Positions 25,128 through 34,132 of a DNA stretch of 44,136 nt are shown here, piece after piece. Made by a program: the position numbers and the translations under genes. The stretch is taken from NCBI GenBank assembly GCA_016900015.1, contig JACJJM010000028.1, positions 1-44,136 on the forward strand. The letters run 5' to 3'. Below the pieces are notes generated by a model. The model was not told where the DNA came from. It saw only the letters and a program-made list of their open reading frames with translations, and ran no database searches. Source of the stretch: Phocaeicola coprophilus. GTDB taxonomy: Bacteria; Bacteroidota; Bacteroidia; Bacteroidales; Bacteroidaceae. How positions within the stretch are numbered: the stretch's first letter is position 1; every line of letters starts with the position of its first letter.

Positions 25128-26660
25128 ATGAAGATACGTATTCTATACATTCTGTTGCCGTGGCTGTTGGCGATGGCCAGCTGCTACGAAGATCAGAGCA
25201 ATGACCACTTGCTTCCCAAACAAACCCTCAGTGTGACGGGTGTCGCTGAAAGTTACACTGTGACCGCAATGAAAGAAGTGACACTCAGCATTACACCCGT
25301 CATTGACGGCCCGGAGGGTGAACGTCGTGCATGGTGGGGGCTGGTGTCTGAAAAAGACCGCTATTCTGCCCGCATTGATACGCTGGCTCATACCGTGGAG
25401 CTTCATCTGCAACGCAGCTTCCTGCCGGGAGAATACACCTTGCTCTACTATGTGGAAGATGTGCGTACGGGGCTGTCACACATGCTGAAGACGCACCTGT
25501 CGGCCCGTACGGAGTTTAGCAAGGGATGGTGGGTGCTGAAGACGACAGAAGCCGGAGGTACGGATGTCGACATGTTTCCTGACGAGGGCGAACTCATCCC
25601 GGATGTGCTGAAAGCTGCCATCGGAACTCCTCTTGAAGGTCCGGCCGTGGATATGGCTACGGCCGAGTATACATACAGTTACACCCGCCGCGAGCTTGCA
25701 CCGGACGGGACGGAGACCATCGTGCAGGAAAATGTGCCACCGCTCATCGTGGCATCGGCCCGAGAATTGGCCGTACTCAGTCTGGAGACAGGCGTTCCCG
25801 TAGCTCGCACGGCCGACATGTTCGTAGAGCAGCCCGCTACGGTGCAGATTGATGCGTTGTGTCACTCCTACGGACATCTTTATTTGGGATGCTCCGGACA
25901 AATCTATGCCATGGGTTATAACAATGGCATGCTGGCGGGTATCTTTAATTCGCCGCTGTTGGGTGACACACGGCTTCCTGCCCGTCGCAGTGCACAGCCG
26001 CGCACCAAGGTCATCTGTTTCGATGAAGCCAAAGGGTCTTTTTTCACCTTGCCCGAGAGTGCCATACGTCCGGAGTATATGGACGACCAGAGTGATTTCA
26101 AGCTCACGGGATTGGATGCGGAAGTACTCACGGCCGGTCCGCATAATATGGAATCGAACTTTGATGAGGCCACTTCGGAAGTGGTGTTGCGTGACCGTTC
26201 TACGCATCGGGTGAGCATTTACACCTTCCAAAGCAATTTGAACAGCAAGAGCGGCAATGTGAAAGCCGTGCGGCAGGTGGCCGAGGGCAAGCATCTGCAT
26301 CAGGCTGAACATGCTTGTGTGGCGAAGGATTATAAGGAGTTATTCTTCACTGTCGGTCGCGAACTGTACATGTATGACATTGCCACGGGCACGGAAACGC
26401 GCCAGACGGTCTTCGATGCCAGTGAAGGCGATGTTAGCTTTCTGCAATGTGTGCAACTGAATAATCTCAAACCCGAACCGCTTCTGTGTCTGGTCGTAGG
26501 CTTGTCCGGGCCTCAAGATTACACCTTGCACATCTATAAGTTTCGAGCCGGTCACATCGTAGAGCCTGCTTGGCAGACACTTACGGGGCATGGTGCTGTC
26601 CGGCGTGCCATCTATGCAGCCAATGTGGATGGGTTTATTCACCGCACGTGTCTTGAATGA
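25128..26660 (+). CDS. PKD-like family lipoprotein
   Basis: The 510-residue protein has a lipoprotein signal ending AMASC (Cys19) and then YEDQSND. The N-terminal part consists of PKD/Ig-like modules (LSVTGVAESYTVTAMKEVTLSITPVIDG). The larger C-terminal part shows repeating beta-strand patterns (GHLYLGCSGQIYAMGYN, KELFFTVGRELYMYDIATG) that look like propeller blades. It belongs to the PKD-like family that accompanies DUF4843 in SusCD operons. It starts 21 nt after the DUF4843 stop, so is surely co-transcribed. Probably a surface-exposed binding protein; no catalytic residues were recognised. Confidence 0.8.
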   Translation: MKIRILYILLPWLLAMASCYEDQSNDHLLPKQTLSVTGVAESYTVTAMKEVTLSITPVIDGPEGERRAWWGLVSEKDRYSARIDTLAHTVELHLQRSFLPGEYTLLYYVEDVRTGLSHMLKTHLSARTEFSKGWWVLKTTEAGGTDVDMFPDEGELIPDVLKAAIGTPLEGPAVDMATAEYTYSYTRRELAPDGTETIVQENVPPLIVASARELAVLSLETGVPVARTADMFVEQPATVQIDALCHSYGHLYLGCSGQIYAMGYNNGMLAGIFNSPLLGDTRLPARRSAQPRTKVICFDEAKGSFFTLPESAIRPEYMDDQSDFKLTGLDAEVLTAGPHNMESNFDEATSEVVLRDRSTHRVSIYTFQSNLNSKSGNVKAVRQVAEGKHLHQAEHACVAKDYKELFFTVGRELYMYDIATGTETRQTVFDASEGDVSFLQCVQLNNLKPEPLLCLVVGLSGPQDYTLHIYKFRAGHIVEPAWQTLTGHGAVRRAIYAANVDGFIHRTCLE

Positions 26661-26846
26661 ACGATGATAAGTTTGTTGTCAGGCGAGCTTGTCCAGTGCT
26701 ACGTTGGATGAACATAGCCCTACTCTTATCAGACTATATCTTCATTTGGCAAAAAAATACTCTCCGCAGACGGTACCATTTACAGGCGGAGATTGTCCTC
26801 CTCTAAAGGAATGTATTATTTACGAATAAAAAACACGTTTAGTCAC

Positions 26847-28196
26847 ATGAAAACCATCTTTTCTCTCTTGGCTTCCGGCGCGTTGCTTGCCGCTTGCCAG
26901 TCCGCTCCGGCTCCGACCACCGTCCACTTGCAAGGACAGCTCGTCGACATGGGCACGACGGAAGTTACCATGCGCTATGACGGCGCAGCCTCGCTCGTGG
27001 GCGACAGCCGCGACATCCTCCTCCACACCGATGCGGATGGACGTTTCGACACCACGCTGACCATCACCGAACCGACGTATTACACCATCTCCCGCAACAC
27101 GCTCTACCTCACGCCGGGCGATGACCTCACACTGCGCATCACGCAGGACAACCGCAGGGCTGTCTTCTCCGGACAAGGAGCGTCGGTGAACACTTACATG
27201 AAACGTCGTCTCTTCCCTAAAGGCGGCTCCTTCCTTGCCGGCGGCTCGAACCTGAGGGACGGCTTCGCGCAGACGAAGGCGCTTGTCGACAGCCTTGCTG
27301 CCGTGCGCCGCGCACAGCTCGACACGCTTTCCGGTGCGACCGAGGAGTTTAAGCGGCTCGAAGGCGCACGTATCACGGCTGACGTGGTGAACAGCTATAT
27401 GTGCTATCCGGCTTATGCCAGTCTGCGGGGTGAGAATATGAGCGAAGAGGCACGCGACTCGTTCTTCCTTTCGCTGAAGGACGAACTGACAGCTGCCTAC
27501 CAGTTGCTGGCCGACGACAAGCTGCTCGACGTGGCCGTCGTGCGTGATGTGATGGGCAGTGTGGTTGAGCCAGACTCGCCGCTTTTTGAGGAAATTGCCG
27601 GCGCTGTCAACATCAGCCCGCGCATGAAGGAACTCTATACGGCCGTGGGGCAGGCTGAGAAGCTGCGCGGGGAAGTCGATGAGACACTCGTGGCCGACGC
27701 ACGTGCATTAGCCGGCAGTCTGGCCAACCGTGACTTTGCCGACGAACTGACGGCGCTCATCGACCAGGCCTCCAAGCTTCTCAAGGGACAGCCGGCCATC
27801 GACTTCACCTTCACCGACGTGGACGGCGCGACACACCGCCTGTCCGACTTCCGCGGCAAGGCGCTCTACCTCGACTTTTGGGCCACGTGGTGCGGTCCCT
27901 GCATGCAGGAGTCTCCTTTCTTTCACAAGCTGGCCGCCAAGTTCGAGGGCAAGGACGTGACGTTCATCTCCCTGTCGACTGACACCGACCGCGATGCCTG
28001 GCTGAAGCTGGTGAACAGCAAAAAGGAATCATTGCCTTCCTACAACACCGTCGACGAGACCATCCGTTCGGGTTGGGCCATCCACTACATCCCCCGTTTC
28101 GTGCTCATCGACAAGGATTTCCGCATCGTCGACGCCTATGCTCCCCGTCCTTCAGAGCCTGAAGCCGAGGAGGCTATCAACGCGTTGCTGAAATAA
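26847..28196 (+). CDS. TlpA-like thioredoxin-fold lipoprotein with N-terminal DUF4369-like domain
   Basis: The 449-residue protein starts at ATG 26847, chosen because MKTIFSLLASGALLAAC gives a lipoprotein signal (Cys17). The upstream extension has only a TTG start. Residues about 25-110 form a beta-rich DUF4369-like domain, and a helical linker runs from about 120 to 300. The thioredoxin/redoxin domain starts near 312 (GQPAIDFTFTDVDG) with active site WCGPC (Cys349 and Cys352) and the cis-Pro segment YIPRFVLID. It is probably a periplasmic thiol-disulfide reductase keeping a surface protein or ligand reduced. It follows the PKD-like gene after 186 nt and may be the last gene of the SusCD cluster. 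It could have its own promoter, but I see none that is convincing. Confidence 0.85.
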   Translation: MKTIFSLLASGALLAACQSAPAPTTVHLQGQLVDMGTTEVTMRYDGAASLVGDSRDILLHTDADGRFDTTLTITEPTYYTISRNTLYLTPGDDLTLRITQDNRRAVFSGQGASVNTYMKRRLFPKGGSFLAGGSNLRDGFAQTKALVDSLAAVRRAQLDTLSGATEEFKRLEGARITADVVNSYMCYPAYASLRGENMSEEARDSFFLSLKDELTAAYQLLADDKLLDVAVVRDVMGSVVEPDSPLFEEIAGAVNISPRMKELYTAVGQAEKLRGEVDETLVADARALAGSLANRDFADELTALIDQASKLLKGQPAIDFTFTDVDGATHRLSDFRGKALYLDFWATWCGPCMQESPFFHKLAAKFEGKDVTFISLSTDTDRDAWLKLVNSKKESLPSYNTVDETIRSGWAIHYIPRFVLIDKDFRIVDAYAPRPSEPEAEEAINALLK

Positions 28197-28467
28197 ATCC
28201 GCCCGACGACGGCGGGACATAAGTCCGGAAGGGGCTGTGGCAAAGCCAGACAGGGATGCGACCTTGCATCCGGAAGTCACGCTGTGCCGCAGCTCTTTTT
28301 TTGTCGGGAGCATACCCTTCTTTCCGTCCCCCCGCGGAAAGGACACCGCCCGTGTCCGGAAAGGAAGGCTGGCGCGGGCGGTGTTAAGGCTGGCGTGTCG
28401 GTTGGAAAGTGAATACAGCCTTTCCAATTTTAACAAAAAAGACTTTCTTTATACGAAAGAATTCCCA
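28197..28467. other. Non-coding spacer with CGGAAAGG-family repeats
   Basis: It contains inverted and direct copies of the repeat core (TTTCCGTCC near 28320, GCGGAAAGGACACC near 28337 and GTCCGGAAAGGAAGG near 28355). No gene was recognised. Confidence 0.5.
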
Positions 28468-28475
28468 TAATTTTG
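28468..28475 (+). promoter_or_regulatory. -7 box of the second SusC gene
   Basis: TAATTTTG followed by CAC is a full match to TAnnTTTG. The sequence about 20 nt upstream has only TTTC as a -33 match. This predicts a leader of about 165 nt before the ATG at 28646. Confidence 0.6.
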
Positions 28476-28517
28476 CACGTCGATAAGAGATAGATGGATG
28501 CTTTTTCAATTTTTTAC

Positions 28518-28552
28518 AAAATCCTTCTTCTTTAGCGAAGGAACGGATTTTT
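28518..28552 (+). promoter_or_regulatory. Leader hairpin of the second SusC gene, attenuator-like
   Basis: AAAATCC (28518-28524) pairs with GGATTTT (28545-28551), with further pairing of CTTC and GAAG inside and T residues after it. It lies within the predicted 5' leader and could act as a weak terminator or an sRNA target. Confidence 0.35.
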
Positions 28553-28645
28553 GAAGCTTCATCATGAAAGCGGAGTCTAACTTTGGAATGACTGAAATAA
28601 GAACGAGAATGTAAGAGCAACAATAATTTAAAGACAAAAGTGAAC

Positions 28646-31600
28646 ATGAAAAACAACTCTAAAATGTTCGTCTGTGGATTCTCGGCAGCTCTGATGACTC
28701 TCTCTGCCTTACCTGTAAATGTGCAAGGAGCAGTGGGGAGGGTAAAATTTAACACCTCAGAACTGCGTGAAATCCAACAAACTAGAACGGTCACCGGACA
28801 GGTGGTTGATGAGAATGGCGAGCCGATGATCGGCGTGTCGGTGCTGTTGAAAGGTCTGAGCAAAGGTGTGATAACAGACCTTGATGGAAATTTTACGTTG
28901 GAAGCTCCCGCCGGAGCGAATGAAATCCATTTGAGTTATGTGGGCTATCAGGCCAAGACGGTGAAGATTACCACTGGCAAGATGATGATCAAGATGGAAC
29001 CGGACAATAATATGCTCGATGAAGTCGTGGCCATAGGTTATGCCAAGGTGAAGCGTAAGGACCTGACCGGTTCGACTGTGTCGGTTACTGGCCAGGACTT
29101 GGCAATGGCACCTGTGACTACGGCTGCCCAGGCATTGGCCGGTAAGGCTGCCGGCGTGCAGGTCATCACCCAAAGCGGTGCGCCGGGTGCTGACATCAAT
29201 ATCACCGTGCGCGGCGGAACATCCATCACGCAAGGCACGGAGCCCCTCTATATTGTCGACGGATTCCAGATGGAGGATGGTTTGCGCAATGTCGACATTA
29301 ACGACATCGAAAGTATCGACGTGATGAAGGACGCATCAGCTACGGCCATCTATGGTGCGCGTGGTTCGAATGGTGTCATTCTCATTACGACCAAGTCGGG
29401 TAAGGCCGGGAAGACGGAAGTGTCTTACAACGGGTTTGTCAGTTTCGACCATTTGGGCAAAAAGCTCGACTTGTTGGGGGTGGAGGACTACGTGAAATAC
29501 CAGTATGAGTTCCAGCTCCTGCGCGACGACCAAGACAACTGGGCCGGTATCTTCGGCGGCAATATCAACGATCCTGACTTCTATACGGGTGCTTACTCAC
29601 GCATCGCGAGCCAGTATGGCACACGTGAGGGCATCGACTGGCAGGATGAAGTGTTCGGCAGCACTGGTGTGACGCAAAATCACAACGTGAACATCAGCGG
29701 CGGCAGCGAGAAGACGAAGTATATGTTGAGTTACAACTACACGGATGAAAACGGCATCATGGCCAAGCATGGCTATCAAAAGAACAGTATCCGTGCGAAG
29801 GTCAACCATGAACTCTGGAAAGGTGTCCGCTTCGACTTTGCCACGAGTATGCAGCTGACCAAGCTCGACGGCGGCGGTTCGCTGGGCGGTACGCTGAAGC
29901 AGACCATTCTGCAGCCTGTGACCGGTGGTGAACGCTGGACCAACGACCAGTTGCTGAACTCTGATCTGACCGATCTTTTCTCGGAAATGTATGGAGGCGA
30001 CAATTACGATGCCAATAACCCGATACTGAACAACAACGCCATCACCAACAAGAAGCTGACACGTTTCGTTTCGGCCAATGCAGGTCTGGAAATCGACATC
30101 ATAAAAGGCATGACTTGGCGCACGGCGGCCAGCTACTTGTGGCAACAAGTGCGGCAGGATTATTGGGACGACGGCAGCACCAAGACGGCTTCGACGAATC
30201 AAAGCCCCTATGGCTACGGCTATCGTAACAATAGCGAAAAATACTCTTGGCAAGTTACGAACACGTTAAACTATGCTTTTGACGTGGCAGAGAAGCACAA
30301 CTTTAATGTCTTGCTGGGACAGGAGACTTGGTATGAGCAGACGATGAATCTGAACAATGAATACCGCTCGTTCTCTGATGGCAACTTCGGACTCAACGAT
30401 GTCAGCATGGGTACTCCTTACACGTGGAAGTCAGGCAAGAGCCGTGAAGGCATCGTGTCGTTCTTCGGACGTCTGTCCTACAATTATGACGAACGCTACC
30501 TGGTGACGGCGACGCTGCGTGCTGATGGTTCTTCCAAGTTCGCCCGCGGCAATCAGTGGGGATACTTCCCTTCGGCTTCGGCGGCATGGCGTATCTCTGA
30601 GGAGTCGTTCATGGAAGATGTCGACTTTGTGGACAATCTGAAACTGCGAGTCGGTTATGGTACATCAGGCAACAATAACATTGACAACAACATGTATGCG
30701 ACTGACTATGGTTCGGGTCATTACGGCATCGGTGGAACTGACTTCATCACGCTCGTCCCCGGCAGTACGCTGGGCAACCCTGATTTGCGCTGGGAGAAGA
30801 CGACTTCCACCAACGTCGGTTTGGACTTGTCCGTCTTCAAAAGCCGGCTCAATCTTTCTATTGACTGGTATAACAACAAGTCATCGAACTTGCTTATCAA
30901 AAACAAAATCCCGACTTCGACGGGTTACACCGACCAGTTCCAGAACATTGGTTCTATCCGCAACCGCGGTGTCGAAATCGTCTTGAACTCGACCAATATC
31001 CGCACGAAGGACTTCACCTGGACGATGGACTTCAACATTGCCTTCAATAAGTCCAAGGTGCTTGACATCTATGGTGAAAATGGTGAGACGGACTACTTCA
31101 TCCAGGACTATGACAGCCGCATGGGCTTTAAGATAGAGAAGGGCAAACCGCTTGGACAGTTCTACGGGCTTCTCTATGACGGACTCTATACGACTGATGA
31201 TTTCAATCAGAATGCCGACGGCACCTATACCCTGAAAGACGGTGTGGCTTCCCTGAAAGGCGCGGACCGCGGCAACGTGAAGCCGGGCGATGTGAAGTAT
31301 GTGGCACTGACGGGAGAGACTGACGAAGATGGCAACCCCGTGTGGAGCACCAACGACCGTACGGTCATCGGCAATGCCGCTCCCGACTTCACCGGTGGAT
31401 GGACCAACACGTTCATGTATAAAGGTTTTGACCTGAGTATCTTTATGAACTTCTCTGTAGGCAACGACGTGTTCAACATGAGTACACAACGTTTTGTCGG
31501 CCCATATCTGCCTAACCAGAATACCATCGGCAAGATGGCCAATCGCTTTACACTCATCGACCCGGAAACAGGTCGTGAAAGCACCGACCTCAGTCGTCTG

Positions 31601-31945
31601 GCAGCGTTGAACCCCGGCCAATATAGTGGAAATCTGATGTGGAACATCTCCGGTAACAACAAAACAGCCATCAGTGACCATAGCAGCTACTACATCGAGG
31701 ACGGTTCTTACTTGCGTCTGAACACCATTACGTTGGGTTACACGTTCCCGCAACGCCTCACCCAACGTGCGAAAATCAACAAGGCGCGTCTTTATGTCAC
31801 ACTGAACAACATTTATACGTTCACCGACTATGAAGGCTATGACCCGGAAGTTTCTGCCACCAGCAGTGCGCTGACGCCGGGCATCGACAACTCATCTTAT
31901 CCGCGTTCGAAGAGCTGGGTAGTGGGTGTCAACTTAACATTTTAA
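28646..31945 (+). CDS. SusC/RagA family TonB-dependent receptor, second copy
   Basis: The 1099-residue protein starts at ATG 28646; a GTG two codons earlier is less likely. It has a signal-type N-terminus, then a carboxypeptidase-regulatory-like domain (TVTGQVVDENGEPMIGVSVLLKGLSKG, about residues 48-110). The plug carries the family signature VMKDASATAIYGARGSNGVILITTKSG, and a large barrel ends VGVNLTF. Unlike the first SusC it has no STN domain. It imports an unknown substrate together with the SusD 25 nt downstream. No glycoside hydrolase, lyase, sulfatase or hybrid two-component gene lies beside the pair, so the substrate cannot be deduced. The leader is long, as in loci with post-transcriptional control. 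Confidence 0.93.
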   Translation: MKNNSKMFVCGFSAALMTLSALPVNVQGAVGRVKFNTSELREIQQTRTVTGQVVDENGEPMIGVSVLLKGLSKGVITDLDGNFTLEAPAGANEIHLSYVGYQAKTVKITTGKMMIKMEPDNNMLDEVVAIGYAKVKRKDLTGSTVSVTGQDLAMAPVTTAAQALAGKAAGVQVITQSGAPGADINITVRGGTSITQGTEPLYIVDGFQMEDGLRNVDINDIESIDVMKDASATAIYGARGSNGVILITTKSGKAGKTEVSYNGFVSFDHLGKKLDLLGVEDYVKYQYEFQLLRDDQDNWAGIFGGNINDPDFYTGAYSRIASQYGTREGIDWQDEVFGSTGVTQNHNVNISGGSEKTKYMLSYNYTDENGIMAKHGYQKNSIRAKVNHELWKGVRFDFATSMQLTKLDGGGSLGGTLKQTILQPVTGGERWTNDQLLNSDLTDLFSEMYGGDNYDANNPILNNNAITNKKLTRFVSANAGLEIDIIKGMTWRTAASYLWQQVRQDYWDDGSTKTASTNQSPYGYGYRNNSEKYSWQVTNTLNYAFDVAEKHNFNVLLGQETWYEQTMNLNNEYRSFSDGNFGLNDVSMGTPYTWKSGKSREGIVSFFGRLSYNYDERYLVTATLRADGSSKFARGNQWGYFPSASAAWRISEESFMEDVDFVDNLKLRVGYGTSGNNNIDNNMYATDYGSGHYGIGGTDFITLVPGSTLGNPDLRWEKTTSTNVGLDLSVFKSRLNLSIDWYNNKSSNLLIKNKIPTSTGYTDQFQNIGSIRNRGVEIVLNSTNIRTKDFTWTMDFNIAFNKSKVLDIYGENGETDYFIQDYDSRMGFKIEKGKPLGQFYGLLYDGLYTTDDFNQNADGTYTLKDGVASLKGADRGNVKPGDVKYVALTGETDEDGNPVWSTNDRTVIGNAAPDFTGGWTNTFMYKGFDLSIFMNFSVGNDVFNMSTQRFVGPYLPNQNTIGKMANRFTLIDPETGRESTDLSRLAALNPGQYSGNLMWNISGNNKTAISDHSSYYIEDGSYLRLNTITLGYTFPQRLTQRAKINKARLYVTLNNIYTFTDYEGYDPEVSATSSALTPGIDNSSYPRSKSWVVGVNLTF

Positions 31946-31970
31946 TTAAACCAGACACACTAATAGCAAC

Positions 31971-33959
31971 ATGAAAAATAGAGCATTACATATCATCGGA
32001 GCAGCGGCCCTGCTACTGGCCACGGCATCTTGCGAAGACTGGCTTGACATGCCGTCTGAATCGAAAGCCGACAGCTCCACTATCTTTTCCACCGTGAGTC
32101 GTGCCGAAATGGCTGTGGTCGGCGCATATGCCTCCTTGCATACGCAGGAGTTGGGTTACCAACTGCTGGAGGGCACAGACGAAAGCGTGTCGAAAGAGAG
32201 CAACTCCAAGTACAACGTATCCAACTATGACTATACAGCCACGTCGACCATGCTGAGCAGCACGTACACGACGATGTACAAAGCCATCGAGTATGCCAAC
32301 GTGTGCATCAGAAACATCCCCGAAATGTCGGTCAGTGAAGGCGAACAAGCGAAGGTGAATTCGCTCCTGGGCGAGGCTCTTGCTATCCGCGCTTATGCCT
32401 ACTGGAATATTGTCCGCTTCTATGGTGATGTACCTTATACCGACGTACCGACGAGCGAGCTGGAATCATTTTCTTCCTCCCGTGTCAGCCGAGACACCAT
32501 CTATGACCACTGTGTGGCCGACTTGCAACGCGCCGTCAAGCTCCTTCCCTGGCGTAGCGAAGGCATGGTGAGCACACCTGAGCGTTTCACCAAGAATGCG
32601 GCTTATGGCATCTTGGCCCGTGTCGCACTCTATGCGGCCGGTTATTCTTTGCGGTGGGATTTGAGCTCTGTTCCCTACGATGCATCGACCTGCCGCATTG
32701 CCCAGCGTGACGACCAAGGCCGTGTGCGTGAGCTTCTCCAGATCGCAGCCGACGCTTGCAAGGCTGTAATCACGAAAGGTGAAAATGGTTTGTTGGACGA
32801 TTACGACCAGGTGTTCCGCAACTTGGGCAATCAGACCTATGACAACGAGACAATGTTTGAATATGGCTGGTACGGAGCAAACTCGGCCGACGTCCGCACG
32901 GGATACGTGAATGGCATACCGACCAATGGAACGGACAAGAATGGACTTGGCAAAGGCGGTGCACAGATGATTGCCATGCCGACGTTCTATTTTGAGTTTG
33001 AAGAGGGCGACCAGCGCCGTGACGTGTCGGTTTGCAACTATGGTCTTCTCTTGGGTTCCTCGCCCGTCGCTTATCAGATGAATACTTATGCTGGTATGGG
33101 TGTGGGCAAATATCGCATCAACTGGAAGAAGGAGCGCGGCACGTCTGACAACCGTCGTGACATCAATTGGCCCATACTGCGCTATTCGGATGTCCTGCTG
33201 ATGTATGCCGAGGCACTCAACGAACTGAATAACGGACCTACATCAGAGGCTATTGCCGCTGTGAAACAAGTGCGTATGCGTGCTTTCCGCAACGATGAGG
33301 CTAAGGCTGGCAACATCCCGACTTCCTATGAAGACTTCAGGAATTTCATTATCGAGGAGCGCAAGCTGGAACTTTCCAACGAAGGGCTGCGCAAGAGTGA
33401 CCTGGCACGCTGGGGTATCCTCGTGGATTACTTGACGGCAGAGAAAGAAAAACTGGTACGATTGTGCGAGCGTGAAGGCCGTTATGCTGACGTGAAGCCT
33501 TATTGGGCCTATAAGCAGCCGGAGACTGCTCCCACATTTGAAGATCCGACCATCGCGCTCGACCACATCGAGCTGACTGAAGACGAGGTCGCTTCCTTCC
33601 TGACTGCCGAGCAACTGTCGACGTTGCATATCATGAACTCTAACACAGGGGGGTATGTTGAAGTGACATTCTATGAAGACGAAAGTGGTAAAGTCTACTA
33701 TACGCAGCCGGACGATGTTGCCACGACTCCGGCTACTTATACGGTCTTGAACATGTTTGGCGTGCACACCGTGACGCAAAAGGGTAACTTAAGCGTGGAG
33801 GACGTAGAAGGTGTGTCAGACAACAATGCTTGGATTACAGGGGGGACAGGCCTCTATTATGGTTTGAAGAAAAACATGGTGGAAATCTTGCCATTCAACA
33901 CGACCAATATCATCGATGTGAATCCCGGTCTGGCCAATCAGCAGCATCCGTGTTATTAA
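31971..33959 (+). CDS. RagB/SusD family surface lipoprotein, large form
   Basis: The 662-residue protein has a lipoprotein signal with Cys21 (LLATASCEDWLDMPSESKADS). Typical SusD helices include LLGEALAIRAYAYWNIVRFYGDVPYTDVP and the C-terminal RKLELSNEGLRKSDLARWG (about residues 463-481). The family end is recognisable at the very C-terminus (FNTTNIIDVNPGLANQQHPCY). Between these, about residues 485-636, lies an unusually long insert with alternating acidic and hydrophobic segments. Common SusD proteins are roughly 480-600 residues. The insert might be an extra ligand-contact or surface domain. It is paired with the preceding SusC and followed by a strong terminator. Confidence 0.9.
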   Translation: MKNRALHIIGAAALLLATASCEDWLDMPSESKADSSTIFSTVSRAEMAVVGAYASLHTQELGYQLLEGTDESVSKESNSKYNVSNYDYTATSTMLSSTYTTMYKAIEYANVCIRNIPEMSVSEGEQAKVNSLLGEALAIRAYAYWNIVRFYGDVPYTDVPTSELESFSSSRVSRDTIYDHCVADLQRAVKLLPWRSEGMVSTPERFTKNAAYGILARVALYAAGYSLRWDLSSVPYDASTCRIAQRDDQGRVRELLQIAADACKAVITKGENGLLDDYDQVFRNLGNQTYDNETMFEYGWYGANSADVRTGYVNGIPTNGTDKNGLGKGGAQMIAMPTFYFEFEEGDQRRDVSVCNYGLLLGSSPVAYQMNTYAGMGVGKYRINWKKERGTSDNRRDINWPILRYSDVLLMYAEALNELNNGPTSEAIAAVKQVRMRAFRNDEAKAGNIPTSYEDFRNFIIEERKLELSNEGLRKSDLARWGILVDYLTAEKEKLVRLCEREGRYADVKPYWAYKQPETAPTFEDPTIALDHIELTEDEVASFLTAEQLSTLHIMNSNTGGYVEVTFYEDESGKVYYTQPDDVATTPATYTVLNMFGVHTVTQKGNLSVEDVEGVSDNNAWITGGTGLYYGLKKNMVEILPFNTTNIIDVNPGLANQQHPCY

Positions 33960-34024
33960 TGAGATAGCAGCGTGGCAACGCAGGTATCGTTTCCACTGCC
34001 GTTGTCGTGTTCAGAAAGAAACAT

Positions 34025-34071
34025 GCGGAGACGCAGAGCATCGTGAAGCTCTGTGTCTCCGCGTTTTTTTT
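34025..34071 (+). terminator. Terminator of the second SusCD operon
   Basis: The 15-bp stem GCGGAGACGCAGAGC/GCTCTGTGTCTCCGC (one G-T type pair) has an 8-nt loop and is followed by eight T. It lies 66 nt after the SusD stop. Confidence 0.9.
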
Positions 34072-34132
34072 GTTTGGGAGGTGCGTCTCCCTCCGCGGAA
34101 AGCGGTGTTAAGGGAGTGTGCCGGACGATATC

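Noticed and set aside
26762-26791. CTCCGC/GCGGAG hairpin between the PKD-like and TlpA genes
   Set aside because: On the + strand it lacks a following T-run. The T-rich stretch lies on the strand with no gene to terminate, so I did not call it a terminator.
28640-28642. GTG as start of the second SusC
   Set aside because: The ATG at 28646, two codons later, gives a standard signal sequence and is more usual. The difference is only two residues.
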